From contig NC_087191.1 in the NCBI RefSeq assembly GCF_035594125.1, positions 4,231,967 to 4,295,966 of the forward strand: DNA of 64,000 bases, read 5' to 3'. The notes beneath the pieces are model-generated. The model was given only the letters and a program-made list of their open reading frames with translations, was not told the origin of the DNA and ran no database searches. Positions 12,801-28,072 of the stretch are shown here, piece by piece; position 1 is the first letter of the stretch; each line of letters begins with the position of its first letter. The translations under genes were made by a program, and so were the position numbers. The stretch comes from Scylla paramamosain (lineage: Eukaryota; Arthropoda; Malacostraca; Decapoda; Portunidae).

Positions 12801-13118
12801 CCCCTCCTTCCGCGGCCTCGCTGCACAAGACTTTCTTCTTTCTCTCACCCCTATTCTGTCCACCTCTATAACGCAAGAGTTAACCAGTATTCTCAATCAT
12901 TCATACCTTTCTCTGGTAAACTCTGGAACTCCCTGCCTGCTTCTGTATTTCCACCTTCCTATGACTTGAATTCCTTCAAGAGGGAGGTTTCAAGACACTT
13001 ATCCATCAATTTTTGACCACTGCTTTGACCCTTTTATGGGACTGGCATTTCAGTGGGCATTCTTTTTTTATTAGATTTTTGTTGCCCTTGGCCTTCCTAC
13101 ATAAAGAAAAAAAAAAAA
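9838..13118 (+). mobile_element. Family A copy A2, the best preserved
   Basis: Full-length copy: 5' UTR from GGCAGTAGACACCTGCC (9842), ORF2, 3' UTR and an A-rich tail at 13100-13119. It serves as the reference for the other copies. No clear target-site duplication is seen, so the exact right edge is uncertain. Confidence 0.88.
10131..13016 (+). pseudogene. Family A ORF2 of A2: endonuclease plus reverse transcriptase with one internal stop
   Basis: ORF2 of a jockey-superfamily-like LINE. It encodes an APE-type endonuclease followed by a reverse transcriptase and no RNase H. One frame is readable from 10131 to 13016. Endonuclease motifs are TETQ (about 10281), [11 protein letters not shown] (10587) and SSDHNLIS (about 10810). 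RT motifs are [10 protein letters not shown] (11526), YRPIAFISC (11704), [10 protein letters not shown] (11815), GVPQGSVLSP (12087) and YADD (12174-12185). A TAA at 11922 interrupts the RT in front of KAFDRVW; otherwise the frame is open from 10293. The normal ATG region (10079) is out of frame, with a TAA at 10128, so the start is lost as well. A short in-frame loss near 10250 removes part of the endonuclease N-terminus. Confidence 0.85.
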
Positions 13119-14039
13119 ATCCACGGTTTTTTTCGCCGCGAGACATGCATGATAATTTTTTTTTCTTTTTTTTTCTTTTTTTCCCATATTTTTTTTGACA
13201 TAGCCGTTTTTCTTTAGTCTACCATGAAAATATACATCTCTTTCACTGGGTGCATTAAATAGCACGAAATTTTAGGACTAACCATTTTTCTCAGATTTAT
13301 TTACGAAAAATAAAATTATATAATTTCTTTCGTAAATCCGGTAAATAATCAATGTATCTGCATCAGATATCCTTAGGATTAATATTTTATTATCTTTAAA
13401 CAGTTAAACACTGGTTTTTACTTAGAAATACGGTGAAATATAACAAAAATGGTTTTCTACTTCCCATTCCCTCGTTAATAAAGCGTGAAATCATGAATCA
13501 CTCTCGGCCTATGTGCAAAACCAATCGGAGTAGCTAAATGAAACTACGTATTATTTTTTAACACATTCTGATGTACATATCATGTGAATTTCAAGTCCCT
13601 AGCTGCAATAGCTGAATTATAGTCATCCCTTAAACTTTATTACGCGATATCTCAAAATGGCAGATTTTGGCATATAAAAATCATCTCCTCCGTTGTTATT
13701 CGTGTTACACGTATATGGGCTATTGCAGCTTATGAGATTATGAGAAGCGAACAAAGTCTGTTATCGAATTTGTTGTTTGGAGTTGATTTTGATTTTTGAC
13801 AAATATTTGAAAGTCAACATTTTTTTTTTTTACTTTTCATTGAACAAAAAAATAAATAAATAAAATAAACAAATAAGAAATAGCGTACAAAAAAAAGAAA
13901 AAAATAGCAGACATTGTTTTCCCATCCTTCCTGATTAAAATGGTTTTCTGAATGAACGAAATTGGTCAATAAATAAGAGGGGAGAGTTGAACATAGGCGA
14001 TTTAACATGGGATTAGGAATTTTACAGCCCCCCCCTTGG
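13119..14039. other. Unassigned AT-rich stretch
   Basis: No exon or element recognised. T- and A-homopolymers lie at about 13150-13200, 13820-13832 and 13890-13910. It separates A2 from the next family A scrap. Confidence 0.4.
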
Positions 14040-14372
14040 AGGCTTCTCTTTTTGTGGCAAAGCACAAGGGTGAAGTCACATCCTATTCTCTAAGGACAAC
14101 TCTTTTCCTTCACACAAAACTACATGCACCTAATGACACATACCCTTCACTCAAAATCCTAAATTCATTATGAGGAATCCTACACAATCCTCCGAGTCCC
14201 CGTCTCGGGAGGAGACCACGCATGTCCACAGGTCGGACTGCTTTTCTGGTATCGACCCTTAGTGTCTTGACACCATCCTCATCTTTTTCTTTATTAACTT
14301 TTGCAACATTTGGAACCTTAAATCTAATTTTCAATCTGGAGAATACCATCTTTCCTCTACTAAACCGCTTTC
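14040..14372 (+). mobile_element. Family A 5' fragment (A18)
   Basis: A diverged piece covering the family A 5' UTR (from the GTCACA-type segment), the start of ORF2 and the first endonuclease codons to about the SSTKP position. It lacks everything downstream and any A-tail, so it is a rearranged fragment rather than a normal 5'-truncated insertion. Confidence 0.7.
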
Positions 14373-14626
14373 CTGAGCAAAAATTCGCTGAAAATACGAA
14401 ATCCAATTACAATGAAAAATCATACTAGGTTGTGGCACCATCCTCAGAAGGTTCTAGGGCGATACATCTATTCTACGCAAGTTTAAAAGGCCGGGAAGCG
14501 TAGCTTGTTTACACTGAGCCCTTTAAACCCGCTGTCCGCGACAGCGGACCGTTCATTTTTACCGTTCATTTATAACTTTTTTCCCCCGATTTTTTACGTT
14601 ATTTTGAAGTTCATGAGAATGAGGTA
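14373..14626. other. Short spacer with a GC-rich perfect hairpin
   Basis: Holds CCGCTGTC-CGC-GACAGCGG at 14529-14547, a perfect 8-bp stem with a 3-base loop. It lies next to TTTAAA. Nothing coding is seen. Confidence 0.45.
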
Positions 14627-15137
14627 TCTGGCAGCAGGTTTGCAGCAGCCTTTGACCTTTTTATATGTACCTGTCTGGGAGTACCTAACCCGTAGCTGCA
14701 GGAGCCTGCTACTTCATTCTGCTGGCATTAATTCTACTACTACCACTACTTACCATCAGCAATACCACCAATGCTGCTGCTAATTATAATACTAGTAGTA
14801 TTACCAATACTTTTTTCAACTATTACTACAATGCATTATCATTCAGAATGGGTACATAGGAATGCTTATATTTTTTGTAGATTTCATTGAGTTCTAATAT
14901 ATTTTTTTCTTATTTATTGAATAAATCATTTAATCACGTTGGAAGAAGTCCAAGAGGCAGTAGTGGTGAAATCTCGGAGAAAAGATAAATATTTGGATAG
15001 ATGGGTTGTCAAATATCTAAGGAGTGGTGGAAGAATTGTTGCTGAGTTATATTTTGAGCAGTATGGAGGTCTGAGACTGATGATCACATTGTGGAAACAT
15101 CTGCGTCGCAGCTGCACTACATTCCAAGGACTTCAAG

Positions 15138-15140
<3 letters not shown>
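14627..15140 (+). repeat. Family G interspersed repeat, copy 1
   Basis: About 510 bp nearly identical to the reverse complement of 21577-22086. Over the final 210 bp I count about six base differences. Both copies end at the same point in a TG/AC array. It contains a trinucleotide-rich middle (ACT/ACC units, 14735-14790) and a 60-codon open segment ([15 protein letters not shown] onward, from 14939), also open in the other copy. I recognise no protein domain. It could be a non-autonomous element or part of an unrecognised transposon. Confidence 0.75.
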
Positions 15141-17909
<2,769 letters not shown>

Positions 17910-17948
17910 AAGTTTGAAGACGATACATGAAAAAAAAAAATAATAATA

Positions 17949-18372
<424 letters not shown>

Positions 18373-21301
18373 TCACTGTTGGGTTCCTCCGATCACAACT
18401 TCCTATGTGTATCTTGTCCCATCTCTCCAATCAATCCTAAGGATTCCCCAAAGAGAAGGTATCTCTGTCGTTTTTCTTCTGCTAATTGGGGGAATTGTGG
18501 AGGAATTATGCAGATTTTTCATGAAATGACAACTGCTTACTTATCCGAGACCCGCCTCTGTGTGCTGAGCGCATAACAGAAGTGATAGTGTCTAGTATGG
18601 AGGTATACATTCTGCACCCTTTCCCACGCCATAAACCTTCCAAACCTTGCTTTTAAGACAGCCTGTTCTCGTGCTATACATGAGAGAGGTGGCCTACAAA
18701 GAATAATTGAGCCTTCCATCACTTGAATTCCATATACTTTATATTTTTGCCCGGAATCATGCCAAGTCTGTTCTCTAGCTAGCCGAAAACTCCTTCATTA
18801 ATAGAAAGTGTCAAAATCTTTCAAGATCTAATCTCCCCAGCCAAAAAAAAAAAAAATAAAAATAAATAAATAAATAAGTAAGTAAATAAAAAATAAATAA
18901 AGAAAGAAAGAAAGAAAGAAAAAAAAATAAATAAATAAGTAAATAAATAAAATAAAATAAAATAAAATAAGAGTCTTCAATAACTTTACTTCTTCATTTT
19001 CCCCTTCTTGATTTCAACCTGATGGCACCATAGCCATATTATCTATCTCTAAAGATGAACTCTTAATTCGAAAGTCTGCAAAAAATTCCACCTTGGATGA
19101 TTCCGACTACTTCATGTTACCGATTAGGATTCTACACAGTGATGTATTCCATGCCCTTAGTACCTTAACTCTCGTAATGTTTATGGACCTGATTGGGTCC
19201 TTCATATTGTTTGTCGAAACTGTGCCTCCGTGTTTGCACCTTGTCTAGACAAATCTGCTTATGTACATCTATCTTTCCTTCTTGCCGGAAGTTTGCCCAC
19301 AATTAGCTTGTTCCTAAAAAAAAAGTGACAGTTCTAATCCCTCAAAATGCTGTCCTACTGCTTTAATTTTCTATATCTCTAAAGTTTTTTTTTTATCTAT
19401 CTTCAACAGCTAATATTCTTCAACATCTGTCACTTAACCTTCTCGCTGATCGATGATTTTATTTTATTTTATTTTTTTATTATTATTATTATTTTTTTTT
19501 TACTGATCTCGCTGATTTCCTTACTGAGTTTTGGTCATCGTACTTTTAGGGATTTTGGTGAAACCTTCGTTGTAGTCAAAATCCTTCAAAATCAAACTCC
19601 GCTCGTGATTTTTGACACCTAGCCTATCCCCTAAAAAAATAATAAATAGTTAATAAATAAAATAAAATAAATAAATAAATAAATAAATAAATAAATCATC
19701 CCAATAACTTTACTTCATCCTTCCCTTCTTGATTTCAACCTAATAGCACCAATGTCATCTAATCTATCTCTAAAGATGAACCCTTTATTCAAACGTTTTC
19801 TAAAAACTCCACCTATGGTTCAGGGTCTGTTCCTCCCTCTTCTCCACCCTTTGACTACTTCACGTTGCCCATAAGGATCCTTCGCAATGATATCTTCCAT
19901 GCCCTTACTGACCTTGACTTTTGAAATGCATATGAACCTGATGGGATCCCTCCTATTGATTTCCGAAAGTGTGCCTCCAAGGTTGCACCTTGCCTAGTCA
20001 AACGCTTCCAGCTCTGCCTATCAACATCTATCTTTCCTTCTTGCTGGAAGTTTTCCGACATTTAGCCTGTTCCTAAAAAGGATGACTGTTCTAATACCTC
20101 AAACCGCCGTCTTATCGTTTTTAATTTCCTGGCTCTCTAAGGTCTTTGAATTTATCCTCAAAAGGAAAATTCTTAAACATCTCTCACCTCACAACTTACT
20201 CTCTGATCGCCAGTATGGATTCTGTCAATGCCGCTCTACTGGTGATCTTATGGATTTCCTTACTAAGTCTTGATCATCCTCTTTTAGAGATTTTGTTGAA
20301 ACTTTTGTTGTTGCCTTAGACATATCAAAAAGCTTTTGATAGTTTTTGGCTTAGATTTCCAAACTACCCACCCATATCTTCTATCCTCCTCTCTGTAATT
20401 TCATGTCAAGTTTCTTCTCCGACTGTTCTATTGTTGCTGTGGTAGACAGTCACTGTTCTTCTCCTAAGTCTAATAACAGTGGTGCTCTTCAGGGTTCTGT
20501 CCTGTCACCTACTCTCTGTTATCAATCAATGATCTTCTGAACCAAACTTATTACCCTATCCACTCCTACCCTGCTGATACTATCCTGCCCTTTTCCACGT
20601 CTTTTAGTAGACTTCCAACCCTTCTGGAAGTAAACAGCTCTTGCAGGGAACCACTGAACGTCTGGCTTCTGATCTCTCTAAAATGTATTATTTTGGTAGA
20701 ACACACTTAGTCATGTTCAATGCATCAACAACTCAATTTTTGCATCTGTCAACTCGACACAACCTTCCAGATAACTATCCCCTTTTCTTGAATGACACTC
20801 ATCTGTGTCCCTCTTCTACACTGAACGTCCTCGGTCCAGTTTATAATTTAAACTGGAAATGTCACATATCGTCTTTTGCTAAAACAGCTTCTACGGAGTT
20901 AGACATTCTGGGTCGTCTCTGCCAGTTTTTTTTTTTTTTTTTTTTTTTCACTCCTCCCCCTCAGCTGCTAACTCTTTACAAGAGCCTTATCATTCCATGT
21001 ATAGAGTATGCTTACAGCTATTTTAGACAGGGTGGAATCAAAAGTTTTTCTGCTTATCAGCTACTCTCCTCTAACTGACAATCTTCAACCTCTTTCTCAT
21101 TGACGTAATGTTACATCTCTTCCTATCTTCTAACGTAATTCTTGCGCTGACTACTCTTGTGATCTTGCTAACTGGATGGTTTTCCTCCTCCTACGCCCTT
21201 ATTGTACAAGACTGTTTTCTTTCTCTTTTTCCTATTATGTCCACTCTTTTATGCAAGAGTGAACTTGAACTCCTTTAGAAGGAAGGTTTCAAGACACTTA
21301 T
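18373..21301 (+). mobile_element. Family A copy A3, old and duplicated internally
   Basis: 5'-truncated copy starting in the endonuclease C-terminus (SSDHNFLCVSC) and running to the ORF2 end (about 21300). The segment from the linker to the RT start occurs twice, at about 18803-19575 and 19580-20330. Each copy has an A-rich (AAAT)n expansion at the same site, 18841-18970 and 19630-19696. Many frameshifts and a 19-base T run at 20927-20948 break it. Divergence from A2 is much higher than for A6, so it is an older insertion or subfamily. Confidence 0.75.
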
Positions 21302-21396
21302 CTTGTTTTTTTTTTTTTTTCTGTACCGTCCTGTCTTGCATCTTTGTGGAGAAGTGGTATTAAGTGAACCTTTTTTTTCTGCTCTTGTTCATTGGG

Positions 21397-22086
<690 letters not shown>

Positions 22087-22450
22087 TTCACCGTGTCCTT
22101 TCTGTCCGTCTTCTTCTGTATTTTAATTATACAGAGAGCAGTTGCAGCTTGGACTTCAAGGACAATCCCTCTTACTGTAAACACTACACTGCATACGCTC
22201 TTAATACCAACAATATTATAATCACAATTGCCATATTTGGAGAGGATCATAAATATCCCCAGGTCAGAATGTCACACGGTTTAAGATAAAGATTGTCTTG
22301 ATACATCCCCTACATTAACTTCCACACCTTTATGTGAAATACATTTTCTCCTCTAAATCTCAGGTTCTAAATCTCATCGAGACTCATGTCTATGGTTACT
22401 AATAACGCCCTTTTCGTTCCCTCCTTTTCATTTTCGCTGCATATGTATGT
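22087..22450 (+). mobile_element. Very diverged family A 5' scrap (A17) and spacer
   Basis: From about 22225 sequence resembles the family A start of ORF2 and first endonuclease codons (CCCCAGGTC, TGTCTTGA, ACATTAACTTC, CTCAGGTT), much decayed. 22087-22225 is unassigned. Another 40-bp family A scrap (CCTCCGATCATAACACT) sits at 23147-23186. Confidence 0.45.
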
Positions 22451-22700
22451 ATACAAGGATAAAGTCACTGTTACTGAATTTATATACAATGTGTATTTGT
22501 AAAGCCTCCAGCGATGTTAAATTCCTTGAATTTTAAGCTTCTAAAGTGCCATTTATCTCTTAATGAAATATCTAGGATACAAGGATAAAGTCACTGTTAC
22601 TGAATTTATATACAATGTGTATTTGTAAAGCCTCCAGCGATGTTAAATTCCTTGAATTTTAAGCTTCTAAAGTGCCATTTATCTCTTAATGAAATATCTA
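22451..22700. repeat. 126-bp tandem duplication
   Basis: 22451-22576 is repeated at 22577-22700 with no difference that I can see until the ends. It therefore appears recent, in contrast to the decayed sequence around it. Confidence 0.9.
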
Positions 22701-22824
22701 TGTTTGTGATTTTAGTGTTCATCAACATTTTACATATAACCATGGTGAACTTTGCTACACCCTGTGACCATGAGAAAATGGTATAGCATCCCATTAGTAT
22801 AATTAAGCATGTTCAATATACGTC

Positions 22825-23109
<285 letters not shown>

Positions 23110-23490
23110 CTAACCCTGTAACATTGTAAAGTTGTTCTATTTTTTAGGTTTCCTCCGATCATAACACTATTTATGTATCTTGTGTACATATTACGTAGAT
23201 AATATATCTTGTTAGTTTTATTATAGTAAGTTGAGTAAACTCTAGGTACTAATCAGGGGAGGCTATATCATATGATGTGGTGATATTGTTGCAAAGGCCT
23301 TATTATTTACTAAACACCATATCTTATGGATACTTCACTTCGTGTTTCTGTATGGAATGACCACAAGATGAATTTGGATTAAGATTATTCATGATGTTAT
23401 TTATCGATAAAAAGTGTATTTTAATTGTTATAGTATTTTCTGTAATATTCGCTAATGATGTCACACATATTGAATTTTTTGATCTGACAG

Positions 23491-23646
23491 AAACTGGCTA
23501 ACCGGTTCAGTCTACTAATGGACTTCGAGAATGGTTATGAAGATATCTTGGATGGACAGGCTGCATATATTGCTTCGGCAAACAACCTCATGTACATGAT
23601 ATCTTTGTACTCTAAGAATGGTAATCCCACCCTAAAACTGGTGAAG
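23491..23646 (+). CDS. Ionotropic-receptor-type channel, exon encoding part of the S2 ligand-binding lobe
   Basis: A 52-codon exon, phase 0 at both ends. The acceptor is TCTGACAG at 23490. The protein starts KLANRFSLLMDFENGYEDIL and goes on DGQAAYIASANNLMYMISLY, then TLKLVK. The pattern (aromatic/hydrophobic, then an ILDGQAAYI-type strand) matches the S2 half of the ligand-binding domain in arthropod ionotropic receptors, relatives of glutamate-gated channels that sense chemicals, temperature or humidity. The donor is taken as AAG|GTTGGT, because only this phase joins in frame to the next exon. GTAACA four bases later is a better splice string but breaks the frame. Upstream exons (S1, pore, M1-M3) were not found in the window. 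Confidence 0.7.
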
Positions 23647-23685
23647 GTTGGTAACACTACTGTTGTTTACACGTCAATGAAACTT

Positions 23686-23688
<3 letters not shown>

Positions 23689-23781
<93 letters not shown>

Positions 23782-23802
23782 ACACAAAAAAAAAAAAAAA
23801 AA
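23689..23802. repeat. (AC)n microsatellite with A-run
   Basis: About 45 AC units, then about 17 A. It lies in the receptor intron, directly before family A copy A4. Confidence 0.97.
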
Positions 23803-23811
23803 GCCATATGA

Positions 23812-25680
23812 AACATTAATTACTCTCATGAAGGGCTCCTCAGTACTAGCATAGGAGGGTAGTCATTTACTCTTCAGACTTTCTTCTCAATCAATTTTAC
23901 ATGCATCCAACACCTTTCACCCAAAATAAAAAATTGAAAATGGCTCTGATGATAACAACCTTTTTAATGTCCGTCTTAGAAATGTCCTAAAGTCGAAATG
24001 CTCTTCTGGCATCGATGGATCGAGGGATATCAAGTGTCTTGCCGTCTCTCTTAATTTTCTACAACTTCTGCAGCATTCATGATCTTAAATCTATTTTTTT
24101 ATTCAAATCTTTTTTTTTTTTTTTCCATCACTGAAACACTGGTCTTTGAGACTAATCACGGTAACTCCTTCTTTGCTCCTTCCTACTTCCCATATTCTTA
24201 GCCAAAAGCTGGATGTTGTGCTTATGTGTGCAACTAAATTGATATGTGCTGTATACTTCTCACCTAACTTCTCTGACTATAAGAAATTCTTTAAACACAT
24301 CCTGACTCTTCCCTTTTGCGGAGATCTTCATTCTTGGAGACTTAAATGTTCACCACCAACTTTGACTTTCCTCTGCCTTTACAGAACTTCCCGGTGAGCT
24401 AGCCTAGAGCAACTGGTGTAACATCCTACTCGTATGCCTGACCGTCTTGGAAATACACCTCTTAATTTTTTCCTAACCTCTAATCCTTCCGCTTATGCTC
24501 TCACTCTGTCTTCTCCGCTGGGGTCCTAAGGATCCCCCATAACGGAAGTGCCTCTGGCGTTATGCCTTTGTTAATTTGGGGACCTAGTTTTCCTTGGAAT
24601 GACTACTGTTTTCCTGTGAGAGACCCGTCTCTGTATCCTGAGCGCATAACTGAAGTGATAGTGTGTGACATGAAGGCGTTCCTCACTCTCTCGACCTAAA
24701 CCTTACAAACCTTGGTTTAACACAGCCTGTTCTTGTGCTATACATGATGGAGAGGTGGCCCACAAAACGTACTTTAGTCTTCCATCATCAGAACCTCATG
24801 CACTTTATATTTCCGCCTGGAACCATGCCAAGTTTGTTCTCCAACCAGCTAAAAAAAACTCCTTCATTAATAGTGTCAAAATCTCTCAAGATCTAACTCC
24901 CCTCGTGATATCTAGCACTTAGCCTAAAACATTTCCAATAACTGCTTATTCATCTTTCCCTGTTTATTTCAACCTGATGGAATCACTACCATCTCATCTC
25001 TTTCTAAAACTGAGCTCAAACGTTTGCTAAAAACTCTACCGTGGATGATTCAGAGCTTGTTCCTCCATCTCCTTCAACCTCTGGTATCAATTAAAATCCT
25101 TCGCAGTGATGTTTTCCATGCCCTCGCTGGCCTTAATCCTCGGAAGCCTTGTGGAACTGATGGGGTCCCTCTTAACGTTCTCCGAAACTGTTCCTCCGTC
25201 ATTGCAGCTTGCCTGGACAAACTCTTCAAGTTCTGTCTATCTACATCTACCTTTCCTTCTTACTGGAGGTTTGCCTGCATCCAGCCTGTTTCTAAAAAAA
25301 AAGGTAACCACTCAAATCCTTCAACTTCTTTAATTTCCTGCATCTATTTTTTATTTTTTTTTGTTTATCTATCCTCATTAGGAACATTTTTAAACATCCA
25401 TCGACGGGTTCCGTCAAGGCCGATATTTTGGTGAAATTTTTCATGTTGCCTTACACATATCAAAAGCTTTCGATAAAGCCTGGCACAAAGTCTTGATTTC
25501 CAAACTACCCTCCTACGGCTTCTATCCTTCTCTCTGTTCCTCTCAAGTATCCTTTCTGACCTTTCCATTGCTGCAGTGGTAGACAGTCACTGTTCTTCTC
25601 CTAAATAAACAGTGGTGTTCCTCAGGGTTCTGTCCTGTCACTCATTTTTTTCCTATAATTCATCAATTTTTTTAAATTAT
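23812..25680 (+). mobile_element. Family A copy A4, decayed, in receptor intron
   Basis: A diverged copy from the 5' UTR (CCAACACCTTTCACCC region) through the endonuclease (about 24050-24530), linker and RT to about the GVPQGS position (25610-25640), where it ends in T-rich sequence. Multiple deletions are present. It lies in the same orientation as the receptor gene and has no 3' UTR or A-tail of its own. Confidence 0.75.
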
Positions 25681-25702
25681 TTTTTATTTATTCATTTTTT
25701 TT

Positions 25703-26436
25703 TTTTTTATGTAGGAGGGACACTGGCCAAGGACAACAAAAGTCCAATAAAAAATGCCCACTGAAATGACAATCCCATGAAAGGGTCCAAAGCGGTGGTC
25801 AAAAATTGAAGGATTAATGTCTTGAAACCTCCCTCTTAAAGGAATTCAAGTCATAGGAAGGTGGAAATACAGAACCAAGCAGGGAGTTCCAGAGTTTACC
25901 AGAGAAAGGGATGAATGATTGAGAATACTGGTTAACTCTTGCGTTAGAGAGGTGGACAGAAGAGGGGTGAGAAAAAGAAGAGTCTTGTGCAGCAAGGCCG
26001 TGGGAGAAGGGGAGGCATGCAGTTAGCAAGATCAGAAGAGCAGTTAGCATGAAAATAGCGGTAGAAGACAGCTAGAGATGCAACACTGCGGCGATGAGAG
26101 AGAGGCTGAAAACAATCAGTTACAGGAGAGGAGTTGATGAGACGAAAAGTTTTTGATTCCACCCTGTGTAGAAGAACAGTATGAGTGGAACCCTCCCAGA
26201 CATGTGAAGCATACTCCATACATGGACGGATAAGGCCCTTGTACAGAGTTAGCAGCTAGAGGGGGTGAGAGAAACTGGCGGAGACGTCTCAGAGCGCCTA
26301 ACTTCATAGAAGTTGTTTTAGCTAGAGATGAGATGTGAAGTTTCCAGTTCAGATTATAAGTAAAGGACAGACCGAGGATGTTCAGTGCAGAAGAGGGGGA
26401 CAGTTTATTGTCATTGAAGAAGAGGGGATAGTTGTC
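25703..26436 (-). mobile_element. Family A copy A5, 3' part, inverted
   Basis: The - strand 3' UTR starts beside a T-rich tract (TAGGAGGGACACTGGCC at 25711). ORF2 reads back to the DNYPLFFND position, where it is cut at 26436. It abuts the + strand copy A6 with no spacer. Confidence 0.8.
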
Positions 26437-28072
26437 CTAAACCCTCGGAAGGCTTATGGACCTGATGGGGTCCCTCCTATTGTTCTCCGAAACTGTGCCT
26501 CCGTGCTTGCACCTTGCCTAGTCAAACTCTTTCAACTCTGTTTGTCAGCATCTACCCTTCCTTCTTGCTGGAAGTTTGGCTACTTTCAACTTCTTCCTAA
26601 AAAGGTTGATCGTTCTAATCCCTCAAACTACCGTCCTATTGTTTTTATTTCCAGCTATCTAAAGTTTTTTTTTATCTATCCTCAACAGGAAAATTCTTAA
26701 ACATCTATCACTTCACAACCTTCTATCTGATCGCCAGTATGGGTTCCGTCAAGGCCGCTCTAGTGGTGATCTTCTGGCTTTCCTTACTGAGTCTTGGTCA
26801 TCCTCTTTTAGAGATTTTGGTGAAACTTTTGCTGTTGCCTTGGACATATAAAAAGCTTTTGATAGAGTCTGGCACAAAGCTTTGATTTCCAAACTACCCT
26901 CCTACGGTTTCTATCCTTCTCTCTGTAACTTCATCTCAAGTTTCCTTTCTGACCGTTCTATTGCTGCTGTGGTAGACGCTCACTGTTCTTCTCCTAAATC
27001 TATTAACAGTGGTGTTCCTCAGGGTTCTAGCCTGTCACCCACTCCTGTCACCCACTGTCCTGTCACCCACTTATTATTCATTAATGATTTTCTAAACCAG
27101 ACTTCTTGTCCTATCCACTCCTACGCTGATGATACCACCCTGCACTTTTCCACGTCTTTTCATAGACGTCCAACCCTTCAGGAGGTAAACATATCACGCA
27201 GGGAAGCCACAGAACGCCTGACTTCTGATCTTTCTAAAATTTCTGATTGGGGCAGAGCAAACTTGGTATTGTTCAATGCCTCAAAAACTCAATTCCTCCA
27301 TTTATTAACTCGACACAACCTTCCAGATAACTATCCCCTCTTCTTCAATGACACTCATCTGTCCCTCTCTTCTACACTGAACATCCTCGGTCTGTCCTTT
27401 ACTTATAATCTGAACTGGAAACTTCACATCTCATCTCTAGCTAAAACAGCTTCTATGAAGTTAGGTGTTCTGAGACGTCTCCGCCAGTTTTTCTCACCCC
27501 CCCCAGCTGCTAACTCTGTACAAGGGCCTTATCCGTCCATGTATGGAGTATGCTTCACATGTCTGGGGGGGTTCCACTCATACTGCTCTTCTAGACAGGG
27601 TGGAATCAAAAGCTTTTCGTCTCATTAACTCCTCTCCTCTAACTGACTGTCTTCAGCCTCTCTCTCACCGCCGCAATGTTGCATATCTAGCTGTCTTCTA
27701 CCGCTATTTTCATGCTAACTGCTCTTCTGATCTTGCTAACTGCATGCCTTCCCTCCTCCCGCGGCCTCGTTGCACAAGACTTTCTTCTTTCTCTCACCCC
27801 TATTCTGTCCACCTCTCTAACGCAAGAGTTAACCAGTATTCTCAATCATTCATCCCTTTCTCTGGTAAACTCTGGAACTCCCTGCCTGTTTCTATATTTC
27901 CACCTTCCTATGACTTGAATTCCTTCAAGAGGGAGGTTTCAAGACACTTATCCACCAATTTTTGACCACTGCTTTGACCCTTTTATGGGACTGGCATTTC
28001 AGTGGGCATTTTTTTTTATTAGATTTATGTTGCCCTTGGCCAGTGTCCTTCCTATATAAAAATAAAAAAAAA
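26437..28072 (+). mobile_element. Family A copy A6, RT to 3' end, in receptor intron
   Basis: Begins inside the RT at [14 protein letters not shown] and runs through YADD (27121-27132) to the end of ORF2 (27965), 3' UTR and A-rich tail. It is very close to A2, and it shares the same in-frame TAA in GACATATAAAAAGC (26845-26858), so the two belong to one subfamily. A slip at the C-run (27498-27505) shifts the frame afterwards. A second small frame problem lies in a short local triplication of TGTCACCCAC (27035-27072). Confidence 0.85.
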
